Source of the DNA: DATLNF01 sp963765815
Lineage (GTDB): Bacteria; Actinomycetota; Actinomycetes; BP-191
Length of the DNA: 64,000 nucleotides
Assembly (NCBI GenBank): GCA_963765815.1
Contig: CAVXXT010000007.1
Location: 558,001 to 622,000, forward strand
Direction: 5' to 3'
Every line of letters starts with the position of its first letter. Position 1 is the first letter of the stretch. Of the stretch, positions 25,170-33,696 are shown piece by piece. Both the position numbers and the translations under genes were made by a program. The notes below the pieces were generated by a model. That model saw nothing but the letters and a program-made list of their open reading frames with translations. It was not told where the DNA came from and did no database searches.

Positions 25170-25934
25170 GTGAGCGTCCTGGTCGTCCTGTCCACCGAGT
25201 CCGCCGCCGCCGCGGTGCTGCCCGCCCTGGGACTGCTCGGCCACACGGCGCGGGTCGCCCCGCCGGACGGTGCCGCGCTGCTCGACCCCGGACCGTGCGA
25301 CGCGGTCCTCGTCGACGCGCGCCGCGACCTCGCCGGCGCGCGCTCGCTGTGCCGCCTGCTGCGCACCACCGGCATCGACGTGCCTCTGCTCGCCGTGCTG
25401 ACCGAGGGTGGCCTCGCCGCGCTCACCGGCGAGTGGGGTGTCGACGACTTCCTGCTCGACACGTCGGGTCCCGGCGAGATCGAGGCGCGGCTGCGGGTCG
25501 CGACGCACCGGGTCAACGGGGCACGGGAGACCGATGCGACCGACGACGGCGTCATCCGCAGCGGCGACCTGATGATCGACGAGACGACGTACCAGGCCCG
25601 GCTGCGCAGCGAGCCGCTCGACCTGACGTTCAAGGAGTTCGAGCTGCTCAAGCACCTGGCGCAGCACCCGGGCCGGGTGTTCTCCCGCGCGCAGCTGCTG
25701 CAGGAGGTCTGGGGCTACGACTACTACGGGGGCACCCGCACCGTCGACGTGCACGTACGACGGCTGCGCGCCAAGCTCGGACCCGAGCACGAGGCGCTGA
25801 TCGGCACGGTCCGCCACGTCGGCTACAAGTTCGTCAGCCAGCCGCTGGCCGCCCTCGCGCCTGAGGTCGGGGTCGATGCCGAGGGCACCGACGCACCGAC
25901 TCGCGGAACTCCGGCGGAGATCACCCTGCGCTGA
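25170..25934 (+). CDS. glnR: GlnR, OmpR-type global nitrogen regulator
   Basis: Protein of 254 residues from GTG 25170. It matches actinobacterial GlnR along its length: N-terminal VLPALGLLGHTARVAPPDG and DAVLVDARRDLAGARSLCRLLR, and C-terminal winged helix LTFKEFELLKHLAQHPGRVFSRAQLLQEVWGYDYYGGTRTVDVHVRRLR (residues about 150-200). GlnR activates glnA, amt, nir and related genes under nitrogen limitation. The family is an orphan regulator with an atypical receiver domain. It lies 42 nt before phoU on the same strand. Confidence 0.92.
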   Translation: MSVLVVLSTESAAAAVLPALGLLGHTARVAPPDGAALLDPGPCDAVLVDARRDLAGARSLCRLLRTTGIDVPLLAVLTEGGLAALTGEWGVDDFLLDTSGPGEIEARLRVATHRVNGARETDATDDGVIRSGDLMIDETTYQARLRSEPLDLTFKEFELLKHLAQHPGRVFSRAQLLQEVWGYDYYGGTRTVDVHVRRLRAKLGPEHEALIGTVRHVGYKFVSQPLAALAPEVGVDAEGTDAPTRGTPAEITLR

Positions 25935-25976
25935 CCCGGCGGTAGCCTGAGCGCCACCGTTCGGAGGGATCAAACC

Positions 25977-26624
25977 GTGCGCGACGCGTACCACGAAGAG
26001 CTCGACGCCATCACCGACCAGCTGGTCGAGCTGGCGGCGATGGTCTCCAGCGCGATCGGCCGCGCCACATCCGCGCTCCTGGACGCCGACCTCGCCCTGG
26101 CCGAGGCGGTGATCGCCGGCGACGAGGTCATCGACGCCGTCTACCACGACCTCGAGAACCGGGCCTTCGACCTGCTCGCCCGCCAGCAGCCCGTCGCCGG
26201 CGACCTGCGGATCCTGGTGACCAGCCTGCGGATCGTCGCCGACCTCGAGCGCGCGGGGGACATGGCCCTGCACGTGGCGAAGATCGCGCGCCGTCGGCAC
26301 CCGGTGAGCGCCGTGCCCACGCAGCTGCGCTCGACCATCCTGCAGATGGGTCAGGTCGCCCAGCTGATCATGTCCAAGGCCGGCGACTGCATCGGCCATC
26401 GCGACCTCGCGATCGCCGCAGAGCTGGAGAGCGACGACGACGCGATGGACGAGCTCCACCGCAAGCTGTTCACCGCGCTCATCGACGAGAAGTGGACCGA
26501 CGGAATCGAGGCCGCGATCGACGTGACGCTGGCCGGTCGCTACTACGAGCGCTTCGCCGACCACGCGGTCTCGGTCGCCCGTCGCGTCGTGTACCTCGTC
26601 ACTGGTGAGCGTGTCGTCACCTGA
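25977..26624 (+). CDS. phoU: PhoU phosphate-signalling protein
   Basis: Protein of 215 residues from GTG 25977, with a good GGAGG 9 nt upstream. Two helical repeats carry the PhoU metal-binding signatures: DEVIDAVYHDLENRAF, LRIVADLERAGDMALHVAK and YYERFADHAVSVARRV. PhoU represses Pho signalling through the Pst transporter and the PhoR kinase. A second phoU lies in the pst operon at 33030. This copy sits after glnR rather than in the pst operon. Confidence 0.9.
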   Translation: MRDAYHEELDAITDQLVELAAMVSSAIGRATSALLDADLALAEAVIAGDEVIDAVYHDLENRAFDLLARQQPVAGDLRILVTSLRIVADLERAGDMALHVAKIARRRHPVSAVPTQLRSTILQMGQVAQLIMSKAGDCIGHRDLAIAAELESDDDAMDELHRKLFTALIDEKWTDGIEAAIDVTLAGRYYERFADHAVSVARRVVYLVTGERVVT

Positions 26625-27567
26625 CGGAGTCCGGGTCGAGGAGCGCGGTCACCTCGAGCCCGATGTCGTCACGGCCACGCTCGACCTGCTGGAGTCGGCC
26701 GCCGACGCCGACGGCGTGCTGCCGCTGTCGGAGCACGCCTGGCTCCACCTGCGGCACGGCGGCGACTCCGAGGCGCGCAACGTCCTGGTGTGGGCCGGCG
26801 ATCTGCTGGCCGGCTACGCCCACCTCGACCCGACCGACCGCTTCGAAGGCAGCAGCGCCGAGGTCGTCGTCCACCCGCAGCATCGCGGGCACGGTCTCGG
26901 CCGGCTGCTCGTCGAGCGGCTGGTCGAGCTCAGCCCGGACGGTCGGCTGCGGCTCTGGGCTCACGGCACGCACCCCGGCGCGGAGCGGCTCGCAGCGAGC
27001 ATGGGGTTCGAGCGCGCGCGGGTCCTGATCCAGATGCGCCGGTCGCTGCTCGCGCCACTGCCGCCGGCGCCGCTGCCGTCGGGTGTGACGGTGCGGACCT
27101 TCGAGGTCGGCCGGGACGAGGCCGCGTGGATCGAGGTCAACAACCGCGCGTTCGCCGAGCACCCGGACCAGTCGGAGTGGAGCGTCGCCGACCTCGAGGT
27201 GCGCGAGCAGGAGCACTGGTTCGACCCATCGGGCTTCTTCCTCGCCGAGCGGCACGACCGTCTCGTCGGCTTCCACTGGACGAAGGTGCACGGCGGCTCG
27301 CACGTGCACGAGCACGACGGATCGCCGCACTCGCACGAGCACGACCACGCCGCGGTCGGCGAGGTGTACGTCGTCGGCGTCGACCCGGCGGCGCAGGGCA
27401 TCGGCCTCGGCCCAGCGCTCACCCGCATCGGGCTCGCGCATCTGCGCCAGCGCGGGCTGAGCCAGGCGATGCTCTACGTCGACGAGGTGAACACCAACGC
27501 GGTACGCGTCTATGAGCGGCTGGGCTTCACCCGGTGGGCGACCGACGTGTCCTACCGCCGGACATGA
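26605..27567 (+). CDS. mshD: Mycothiol synthase MshD
   Basis: Protein of 320 residues and two GNAT acetyltransferase domains, as in MshD, which acetylates Cys-GlcN-Ins to give mycothiol in the last biosynthetic step. The CoA-binding motifs are VHPQHRGHGLGRLL (N-domain) and VDPAAQGIGLGPAL (C-domain), followed by YVDEVNTNAVRVYERLGF. A His-rich insertion (HVHEHDGSPHSHEHDHA) interrupts the C-terminal domain; histidines here occur in some homologues. It overlaps phoU by 20 nt and the aquaporin gene by 4 nt. It is a strong marker for Actinomycetota. Confidence 0.92.
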   Translation: MSVSSPDGVRVEERGHLEPDVVTATLDLLESAADADGVLPLSEHAWLHLRHGGDSEARNVLVWAGDLLAGYAHLDPTDRFEGSSAEVVVHPQHRGHGLGRLLVERLVELSPDGRLRLWAHGTHPGAERLAASMGFERARVLIQMRRSLLAPLPPAPLPSGVTVRTFEVGRDEAAWIEVNNRAFAEHPDQSEWSVADLEVREQEHWFDPSGFFLAERHDRLVGFHWTKVHGGSHVHEHDGSPHSHEHDHAAVGEVYVVGVDPAAQGIGLGPALTRIGLAHLRQRGLSQAMLYVDEVNTNAVRVYERLGFTRWATDVSYRRT

Positions 27568-28277
27568 GCGCGCCTCTGCCCCGACGGGCCGCCGCGGAGG
27601 CGCTCGGCACCGCCCTGCTCGTCGCCGTCGTCGTCGGGTCGGGCATCAGCGCCGAACGGCTCTCGTCGGACGACGGCGTCCAGCTCCTCATCAATGCGCT
27701 CGCGACCGTCGGCGGGCTCGCGGCCGCCGTCCTCGTCGTGGGTCCGGTCAGCGGCGCGCACCTCAACCCGATCGTGAGCGCGGCGGACTGGTGGCTCGGT
27801 CGGCGCAGCGGACGGGGGCTCAACGGCTGCGCGCTCTTGGCGTACGTCGGGGCGCAGGCGATCGGCGGTGTCGTGGGAGCTGTGATCGCGCAGGCGATGT
27901 ACGACGAGCCGATCGTTGCCTGGTCGACGCATCACCGCGGCAGCGCGTCCCACCTGCTCGCGGAGGCTGTCGCGAGCAGCGGGCTGCTCGTCGTCGTGCT
28001 CTCCCTCGCACGCCACGGCTCTGCCGCGCTGACTGCGTGGACCGTGGGTGGCTACATCGGCGCGGCGTACTTCTTCACCTCGTCGACATCGTTCGCCAAC
28101 CCAGCGGTGACAGTCGCCCGATCGCTGACCGACACCTTCGCCGGCATCGCCCCGTCGTCCGTGCCGTCGTTCGTCGCTGCCCAGGTCATCGGCGGCGTCC
28201 TCGGCGTCGCTCTCGCGGCCGGGCTGCATCCCGATCTCCGTCGGCGGGACGACGACGTGGTCGTGCCCACGGACTGA
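27564..28277 (+). CDS. MIP/aquaporin-family channel
   Basis: Protein of 237 residues from ATG 27564, which overlaps the mshD stop (ATGA). Six TM helices and two half-helix motifs are visible: the first is NPI (SGAHLNPIV) rather than NPA, the second canonical (FANPAVTVARS). It transports water or small neutral solutes. The NPI variant in the first box could alter selectivity. It is convergent with zur, with only 8 nt between the two stops. Confidence 0.85.
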   Translation: MSAPLPRRAAAEALGTALLVAVVVGSGISAERLSSDDGVQLLINALATVGGLAAAVLVVGPVSGAHLNPIVSAADWWLGRRSGRGLNGCALLAYVGAQAIGGVVGAVIAQAMYDEPIVAWSTHHRGSASHLLAEAVASSGLLVVVLSLARHGSAALTAWTVGGYIGAAYFFTSSTSFANPAVTVARSLTDTFAGIAPSSVPSFVAAQVIGGVLGVALAAGLHPDLRRRDDDVVVPTD

Positions 28278-28285
28278 TCGTGCGG

Positions 28286-28696
28286 TCAGCGACAGCGGGC
28301 GCAGGTGCCGAAGAGCTCGACGCTGTGCGAAACCTCGGCGAAGCCGTGCTTCGCGGCGACCGCGTCGAGCCAGGCCTCGACGTCCGGCGCGTCGATCTCC
28401 ACCGAGCGGCCGCAGGAGCGGCAGACCAGGTGGTGGTGGTGCTCGACGGAGCCGCAGCGGCGGTACGCCGCCTCGCCGTCGTCGGAGCGGACGACGTCGA
28501 CCTCGCCCGCGTCGGCCAGCGCCTGCAAGTGGCGGTAGACCGTGGTCAGCCCGACCGAGGCGCCCTCCTCGCGCAGCAGCAGGTGCAGCTCCTGCGCAGT
28601 GCGGAAGCCGTCGACCCGGGTCAGCAGGTCGGCCACGGCGGCCCGCTGGCGGGTCGGCCGCTGCGAAGGCACGGCCGGGCTCGGGCGCGACGTCAT
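28286..28696 (-). CDS. zur: Zur, Fur-family zinc uptake regulator
   Basis: Protein of 136 residues from ATG 28696. The Fur-type winged helix is QRAAVADLLTRVDGFRTAQELHLLLR and LTTVYRHLQALADAGEVD, the metal sites are VEHHHHLVCRSCGRSVEI, and the structural Cys4 zinc site ends in FGTCARCR. It overlaps the start of the zinc permease gene (ATGA) and belongs to the znuA-C-B-zur operon, so it represses its own expression together with zinc uptake. It is called Zur rather than Fur from this context. Confidence 0.9.
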   Translation of the reverse strand: MTSRPSPAVPSQRPTRQRAAVADLLTRVDGFRTAQELHLLLREEGASVGLTTVYRHLQALADAGEVDVVRSDDGEAAYRRCGSVEHHHHLVCRSCGRSVEIDAPDVEAWLDAVAAKHGFAEVSHSVELFGTCARCR

Positions 28697-29522
28697 GCCG
28701 CACCCCGACCGCGGCGGAGGATGGCCACGACACTCGCCGCACCGCGGGCAAGCGCGAACGCGCACAGCGCCACCACGACGATGAAGGCACCCGGCGCGGT
28801 GTCGGCGTAGAACGAGCCGGTGACGCCCACGACCGCGGCGCCGACCCCGACGCCGAGCGCCACGAGGACCGTCGAGCGGAAGCCACGGACCACCTGCTGC
28901 GCCGTCGCCACCGGCACCACCATCAGCGCGCTCACGAGCAGCAGGCCGACCACGCGCATCGCCACCGTCACCGTCACGGCCGCCATCACGGCCAGCAGGA
29001 TGTTCAGCGACTGCACCGGCAGGCCGGCCACCCGCGCGTGATCCTCGTCGTACGAGACGGCGAACAGCTCGCGCCCGAAGGCAGCGACGAGTAGCAGCAG
29101 TGATGTCGACAGCAGCGCGATGACCACGAGGTCCGACGGCGACACCGAGGTGAGCGAGCCGAACAGGTAGGACAGCAAGGTGGCGTTGGTGCCCTCGTCG
29201 GAGAGCCCGATCAGCAGCACCCCCCGGCGATGCCGCCGTAGAAGAGCAGGGAGAGTGCGACATCCCCGCTGGTGCGCCCGGACTGTCGGACCAGCTCGAT
29301 GACGACGGCGCCGGCCGTCGCGACCACCACCGCGGTGGCGACCGGCGCGGTGCCGAGCAGGAAGCCGAGGGCCACCCCGGTCAGCGCCACGTGGCCGATG
29401 CCGTCGCCCATCAGCGCCATCCGGCGCTGAACGAGGAAGACGCCGACGGCGGGCGCGGCGAGCCCGACCAGGACCGCGGCGAGGAACGCTCGCTGCATGA
29501 AGTCGTACTGCAGCACCCTCAT
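28693..29522 (-). pseudogene. znuB: ZnuB zinc ABC transporter permease, frameshifted at a homopolymer
   Basis: The N-terminal part (MRVLQYDFMQRAFLAAVLVGL to LLFYGGIAGG, from ATG 29522) and the C-terminal part (LLIGLSDEGTNATLL to the end) lie in different frames. The break falls on a run of six C on the plus strand (29220-29225). Seven would restore the frame as GGVLLIGLSDEG. Corrected, it is a 276-residue ABC-3 permease with about eight TM helices. It overlaps znuC and zur by 4 nt. It may be a sequencing error in the homopolymer, or slipped-strand variation. Confidence 0.8.
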
Positions 29523-30298
29523 GACAGCGTCCACCCTCTCCGCGCGTGGTCGTGCCGGTCGTGCTCGTCGTGCGGCGGGTGCGCGTGCTCCGGGTCGAGG
29601 TCGTGCAGGTGGTCCAGCTCCGGCGCGGGGCCGTCGTACACGACGTGACCGTCGCGCAGCACGACCGCGCGGCTGACCAGCGGCTGGATCGGGCCGAGCT
29701 CGTGGGTGACGAGCACGATGGTGACGTCGCGCTCCACCAGCCGCTCGAGCGCGTCGGCGATCGCGACCTGCACGGTGTGGTCGACGCCGGCGGTTGGCTC
29801 GTCGAGCAGCAGCAGCTCCGGCTCGCCGGCCAGTGCGCGGGCGATCAGCACCCGCTGCTGCTGGCCGCCGGACAGGGTCGAGACGCTGCGGCCCGCCAGG
29901 TCGCCGAGGTCCACCGTCTCCAGCGCCGCGGTGACGGCGGCCCGATCCGCGTCGCTGCTGCGGCGGAACCGGCGCATCCGGGTGAGCCGGCCGGACGCGA
30001 CCACCTCGCGGACCGTCGCCGGTACACCCGCCGTCGCGCCGACCCGCTGCGGCACGTAGCCGATGCGCGACCACCCGGCGAAGCCGCGCAGCGGCTCGCC
30101 GAACAGCCGCACGTCGCCGTGATGCGGCACCAGGCCGACGATCGCCCGCAGCAGGGTGCTCTTGCCCGAGCCGTTGGGACCGAGCACCGCGAGCAGCTCG
30201 CCATGCCCGACCGTGAGACCGATGTCGGACAGGACGTCGCGGTCGGCGTACCGGACGGTCAGGTCGCGCAGGTCGACGACGTCGGTGCCGGCGGCCAT
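29519..30298 (-). CDS. znuC: ZnuC zinc ABC transporter ATP-binding protein
   Basis: Protein of 259 residues. Walker A GPNGSGKST, signature LSGGQQQRVLIARAL, Walker B LLLLDEPTAGVD and switch VTHELGP are present. A His/Asp-rich C-terminus (HDLDPEHAHPPHDEHDRHDHARRG) is common in zinc transporter ATPases and may sense metal. It is translationally coupled to znuB and directly follows znuA. Confidence 0.92.
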   Translation of the reverse strand: MAAGTDVVDLRDLTVRYADRDVLSDIGLTVGHGELLAVLGPNGSGKSTLLRAIVGLVPHHGDVRLFGEPLRGFAGWSRIGYVPQRVGATAGVPATVREVVASGRLTRMRRFRRSSDADRAAVTAALETVDLGDLAGRSVSTLSGGQQQRVLIARALAGEPELLLLDEPTAGVDHTVQVAIADALERLVERDVTIVLVTHELGPIQPLVSRAVVLRDGHVVYDGPAPELDHLHDLDPEHAHPPHDEHDRHDHARRGWTLS

Positions 30299-31165
30299 CT
30301 AGCTGCACCCCAGCGCGACGCGAAGCGCGGCGAGGTTCGCGCGCATCGCGGTGAAGTAGTCGCCACGATCCGGCGGGCTCTCGATGGGCGAGAGCACCGC
30401 GGCCCGTGCACCCACCTCGCGCGCGAGCGACTCGGCCACCTTCGGCGACACGAGGTCCTCGAAGAAGATCGTCGTGACGTGCCGGCGCCGAGCCAGGTCG
30501 GTCACCTCGGCCAGCCGCTTGGGCGCCGGCTCCTCCTCGGGGGTGAGACCGGTGATGCCGATCTGCTCGAGACCGTAGGCGCCCGCGAGGTAGCCGAACG
30601 CGTTGTGGCTGGTCACCAGCTCCTTCCGCTCGCAGGTGCGCAGTCCGGCCCGGAACTCGTCGTCGAGCGCGCCGAGCTCGCTCCGCAGTGCGTCGGCTCG
30701 CGACCGGTACGCCGACACGTGGACCGGGTCGATCGCCGCGAGCCGCTCCTCGACCGCGGTCGCGATCTCGGCGTAGCGACGAGGGTCGAGCCAGACGTGC
30801 GGATCGTCACGGGCGTCGCCGTTCAGCTCACGTACGTCGAGCTCGGCGTCCTCCGCCTGCTGCTCCACCGCGTCGTCGACGGCTGGCTGAAACCCGCCCA
30901 GGACCACGACGAGATCAGCGTCGGCGATCGACGCGACCTGTCGCGCGGTGAGCTCCACCTCATGCGGCTCGCTGCCCGGCTTGGTGAGGCCGGTGACCCG
31001 GACGTCGGACCCGCCGACCTGGGCCGCGGCGTACTCCAGGGGATAGAAGGCGGCGACGACGCGGAACGGCTCGCCGTCCGCGCGGGCGCGTGGGTCGGCA
31101 CACCCGCCCACAGCGACGCCGGCCAGCACGACGCCGACAGTCAGCAGAGCTCGAGAACTGGGCAC
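30299..31165 (-). CDS. znuA: ZnuA-like zinc-binding lipoprotein
   Basis: Protein of 288 residues from GTG 31165 with lipobox VAVGGC. It is a cluster A-I metal-binding protein with ligand candidates YPLEYAAAQ, GSEPHEVEL, DPHVWLDP, SHNAFGYLAG and IFFEDLVSP. It captures zinc (or manganese) for ZnuBC. The His-rich loop of some ZnuA proteins is replaced by an acidic stretch (QQAEDAELDVRELNGDARDD). A Zur-like box lies 20 nt upstream of the start. Confidence 0.9.
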   Translation of the reverse strand: MPSSRALLTVGVVLAGVAVGGCADPRARADGEPFRVVAAFYPLEYAAAQVGGSDVRVTGLTKPGSEPHEVELTARQVASIADADLVVVLGGFQPAVDDAVEQQAEDAELDVRELNGDARDDPHVWLDPRRYAEIATAVEERLAAIDPVHVSAYRSRADALRSELGALDDEFRAGLRTCERKELVTSHNAFGYLAGAYGLEQIGITGLTPEEEPAPKRLAEVTDLARRRHVTTIFFEDLVSPKVAESLAREVGARAAVLSPIESPPDRGDYFTAMRANLAALRVALGCS

Positions 31166-31184
31166 TCCGGCATCAGACTCGAAA

Positions 31185-31199
31185 TGAAAATCGTTGTCA
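31185..31199 (-). promoter_or_regulatory. Zur-box-like inverted repeat upstream of znuA
   Basis: TGAAAATCGTTGTCA is an imperfect 7-1-7 inverted repeat resembling actinobacterial Zur operators (TGAAAATGATTTTCA type). It is AT-rich within very GC-rich DNA, 20 nt upstream of znuA and in an operon encoding Zur. Confidence 0.65.
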
Positions 31200-31206
31200 A
31201 CAGCGC

Positions 31207-31371
31207 TCAGCGGCGGCGGCGGTCCAGGGCGTCGAGGCCGGCCAGCGCGGCGAGCACCAGGTAGGTGACGGCCAGCCACTCGGGGACGAAGCGGTACTTC
31301 TCGTCGGCGACCGGAACCAGCAGCCCGCACGCCGTGGCCGCGATGAGGAAGAACGCGACTCGACGGTTCAT
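31207..31371 (-). CDS. 54-residue membrane protein coupled to pit
   Basis: Small protein beginning MNRRVAFFLIAATACGLLVP and ending in LDALDRRRR, with two hydrophobic stretches separated by DEKYRFVPEW. Its ATG overlaps the stop of the phosphate transporter gene by one base (TGATG arrangement), so it is probably translated by re-initiation. I know of no function; a small accessory subunit of Pit is conceivable. Confidence 0.6.
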   Translation of the reverse strand: MNRRVAFFLIAATACGLLVPVADEKYRFVPEWLAVTYLVLAALAGLDALDRRRR

Positions 31372-32363
31372 CAGGTCACCACCCGGACGGCGAGCGACGT
31401 GAGGAAAGCCACGGAGAACGCTCCCGGGATGGTGAGGATCCAGGCCCAGATCACCGTGCCGGCGACGCCCCAGCGGACGGCGGAGAGCCGCCGCGTGGCG
31501 CCGACGCCGATGATCGCGCCGGTGATCGTGTGGGTGGTCGACACCGGGATGCCGGCGGCGCTGGTCGCGAAGAGGGTCACCGCGGCGGCCGACTCGGCCG
31601 CGAAGCCGCCGACCGGCTGCAGCCGGGTGATCTTCGAGCCCATCGTCTTGACGATGCGCCAGCCTCCGGAGAGCGTGCCTAGCCCGATCGCGGTGTGCGC
31701 GGCGAGGACGACCCACTTGGGCACGTCCGCATCCGGGGCCACCTGGCCGCTGCTGATCAGCAGCGCCAGGATGATGCCCATCGTCTTCTGCGCGTCGTTG
31801 GCCCCGTGGCCGAGGCTGAACATCGCCGCCGACACCAGCTGGCCCTTGCGGAACCCGCGGTTGAGCAGCTCGACGCGCTTCACCCGGTGGAACATCCGCA
31901 GGATCACCAGGGTGAAGATCAGGCCCAGCGCTAACCCGAGCAGCGGGGACAGGACGATGAAGACGCCGATCTTGCGGAGCCCCTCGACCTTCAGCACGTC
32001 GAACCCGGACACCGCGACGGCCGCGCCAGCCATGCCGCCGACGAGCGCGTGCGAGGAGCTGGTCGGAAGGCCGAGGTAGAAGGTCAGCAGGTTCCACCCG
32101 ATCGCGCCGACCAGGCCGGCGAAGATCACGCCGACGGTCAGCACGTCCTGGACGACGACGTCCTTGGCGATGGTGCTCGCGACCTCGGTGCCGAAGACGA
32201 GGAACGCGACGAAGTTGAAGAACGCCGCCCACATGACGGCGTACCTCGGCTTGAGCACGCCGGTCGAGACCACGGTGGCGATGGAGTTGGCCGCGTCGTG
32301 GAAGCCGTTGGTGTAGTCGAAGCCGAGGGCGAGCAGGATGACGAGGACGACCCAGATGCTCAT
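31371..32363 (-). CDS. pit: Low-affinity inorganic phosphate transporter Pit
   Basis: Protein of 330 residues and about ten TM helices. The PiT-family signatures are GFDYTNGFHDAANSIATVVSTG near the N-terminus and LGHGANDAQKTMGI near residue 190. It transports metal-phosphate with protons in the low-affinity pathway. It is preceded 7 nt upstream by its usual DUF47 partner and followed by a 54-residue membrane protein. It lies beside the high-affinity pst operon. Confidence 0.92.
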   Translation of the reverse strand: MSIWVVLVILLALGFDYTNGFHDAANSIATVVSTGVLKPRYAVMWAAFFNFVAFLVFGTEVASTIAKDVVVQDVLTVGVIFAGLVGAIGWNLLTFYLGLPTSSSHALVGGMAGAAVAVSGFDVLKVEGLRKIGVFIVLSPLLGLALGLIFTLVILRMFHRVKRVELLNRGFRKGQLVSAAMFSLGHGANDAQKTMGIILALLISSGQVAPDADVPKWVVLAAHTAIGLGTLSGGWRIVKTMGSKITRLQPVGGFAAESAAAVTLFATSAAGIPVSTTHTITGAIIGVGATRRLSAVRWGVAGTVIWAWILTIPGAFSVAFLTSLAVRVVT

Positions 32364-32370
32364 GGGTTGG

Positions 32371-32985
32371 TCAGGCCTGCTTGAGCACGACGGACTCGAC
32401 GATGTTCGAGATGTCCTCGACGGTGTTGAGGGCGGCCTCCATGGCGGCGAAGACGTCCTTCCAGATGAGTACGGTCATCGCGTCGTGGTCGCGGAAGAGC
32501 CGCGCGAGCGTGCGCCGGTAGATGGAGTCGCCCTCGCTCTCGAGCCGGTCGATCGACTCGAGGAACGGCGGGATGCCGCGCATCCGGGCGAAGACAGCGA
32601 ACATCTGGACGGTCTGCTCGGTCATCTGCACGAGGATGTCGGCCATCTCCTTGAGCTCCGGCATGACCTCCTTGATCGGCAGGAGCTTGAGCAGGTCGGA
32701 CACCGCGAGGATGTCGTCGAGCACGTCGTCCAGCTCCTCGGCGATCGCGTGGATGTCCTCGCGGTCGAAGGGCGTGACGAACGTCGTGTTGAGCCGCTGC
32801 AGCAGGTCCTTCGTGATCTCGTCACCACGCCGCTCGCAGGCGACGACGAGGTCGTGCTTGGCGGAGACCTCCGTGAAGTCGACCACCAGCTCACGGAGGC
32901 GCAGGGCGCCCTCCGCGGCGTTCTTCGCCGCGTCGTTGAAGAGGTCGAAGAAGACGTCGTTGGTCGGGACCAGCTTGAAGCGCAT
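32371..32985 (-). CDS. DUF47/PhoU-like Pit accessory protein
   Basis: Protein of 204 residues from ATG 32985. It is an all-helical PhoU-like protein (MRFKLVPTNDVFFDLFNDAAKNAAEGA; CERRGDEITKDLLQRLNTTFVTPFDREDIHAIAEELDDVLDDI), characteristic of the DUF47 family encoded next to pit genes. It probably modulates Pit activity. It is co-directional with pit (7-nt gap). It is the third PhoU-like protein in the window. Confidence 0.9.
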   Translation of the reverse strand: MRFKLVPTNDVFFDLFNDAAKNAAEGALRLRELVVDFTEVSAKHDLVVACERRGDEITKDLLQRLNTTFVTPFDREDIHAIAEELDDVLDDILAVSDLLKLLPIKEVMPELKEMADILVQMTEQTVQMFAVFARMRGIPPFLESIDRLESEGDSIYRRTLARLFRDHDAMTVLIWKDVFAAMEAALNTVEDISNIVESVVLKQA

Positions 32986-33029
32986 GTGTTCGCACCCTCG
33001 GGTCGTCGGCGGAGGAAGCCGGGCGAAGA

Positions 33030-33689
33030 CTACAGGCCCACGTGGGCGGCGTGCGCCACTCCGGTGACGAGGAACTCGACCCGCTCGGCGACCGCCACGG
33101 CATGGTCCCCGATCCGCTCGTAGCAACGGGCCACGACCGCCATCGACATGGCCAGCTCGGTGCTCGGCCCGCCCCGCTCGGCGGTGAACGTCAGCACCAT
33201 CCGGTCGGCCAGGTCGTCGAGGATGTCGTCGACCAGGTCGAGCCGCTCAGCCGTCTCTGGCTCCCTCTCCAGCAGCGCCACCCGGCTGGCCCGCAGCAGC
33301 CCGGCGGCCTGCGCTCCCATGTCTGCCACCAGGATGGCGACGTCCGGCGTGACCTCGATCGCCGCGGTACGCCGGACCGCCTTGGCGATGGTGAGCGTGA
33401 GGTCGCCGGCCCGCTCCACGTCGCCGATCATCCGGATGGCCGAGAGCAGCGCCCGCAGGTCCCCGGCGACCGGAGCCTGCCGCGCGAGCAGCTCGTAGGC
33501 CCGGGCGTCGACCGCGCGGTAGAGCGCGTTGACCTGCTCGTCGCGGCTGATCACCTGCTCGGCGGCACGGCGGTCGGACTCCACGACCGCCCGGGTGACG
33601 TCGACCACGGCCGTCTCGACCAGTCCGAGCATCGTCGCGACGTCGTCGAGGCACGCCTCGATCTGGTGGTGGAATCGGCCGCGGGTCAC
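33030..33689 (-). CDS. phoU: PhoU-family phosphate regulator (pst operon copy)
   Basis: Protein of 219 residues from GTG 33689, 7 nt after the pstB stop. The two PhoU repeats are present (DEQVNALYRAVDARAYELLARQ; SAIRMIGDVERAGDLTLTIAK; CYERIGDHAVAVAERVEFL). It is the expected last gene of a pstSCAB-phoU operon. It is moderately similar to the copy after glnR, so the two may divide roles. Confidence 0.9.
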   Translation of the reverse strand: MTRGRFHHQIEACLDDVATMLGLVETAVVDVTRAVVESDRRAAEQVISRDEQVNALYRAVDARAYELLARQAPVAGDLRALLSAIRMIGDVERAGDLTLTIAKAVRRTAAIEVTPDVAILVADMGAQAAGLLRASRVALLEREPETAERLDLVDDILDDLADRMVLTFTAERGGPSTELAMSMAVVARCYERIGDHAVAVAERVEFLVTGVAHAAHVGL

Positions 33690-33696
33690 GGTGTCA

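Noticed and set aside
28820..29041. Several short Thr/Arg-rich frames around znuB and znuC
   Set aside because: Shadows of the zinc transporter genes in high-GC DNA.
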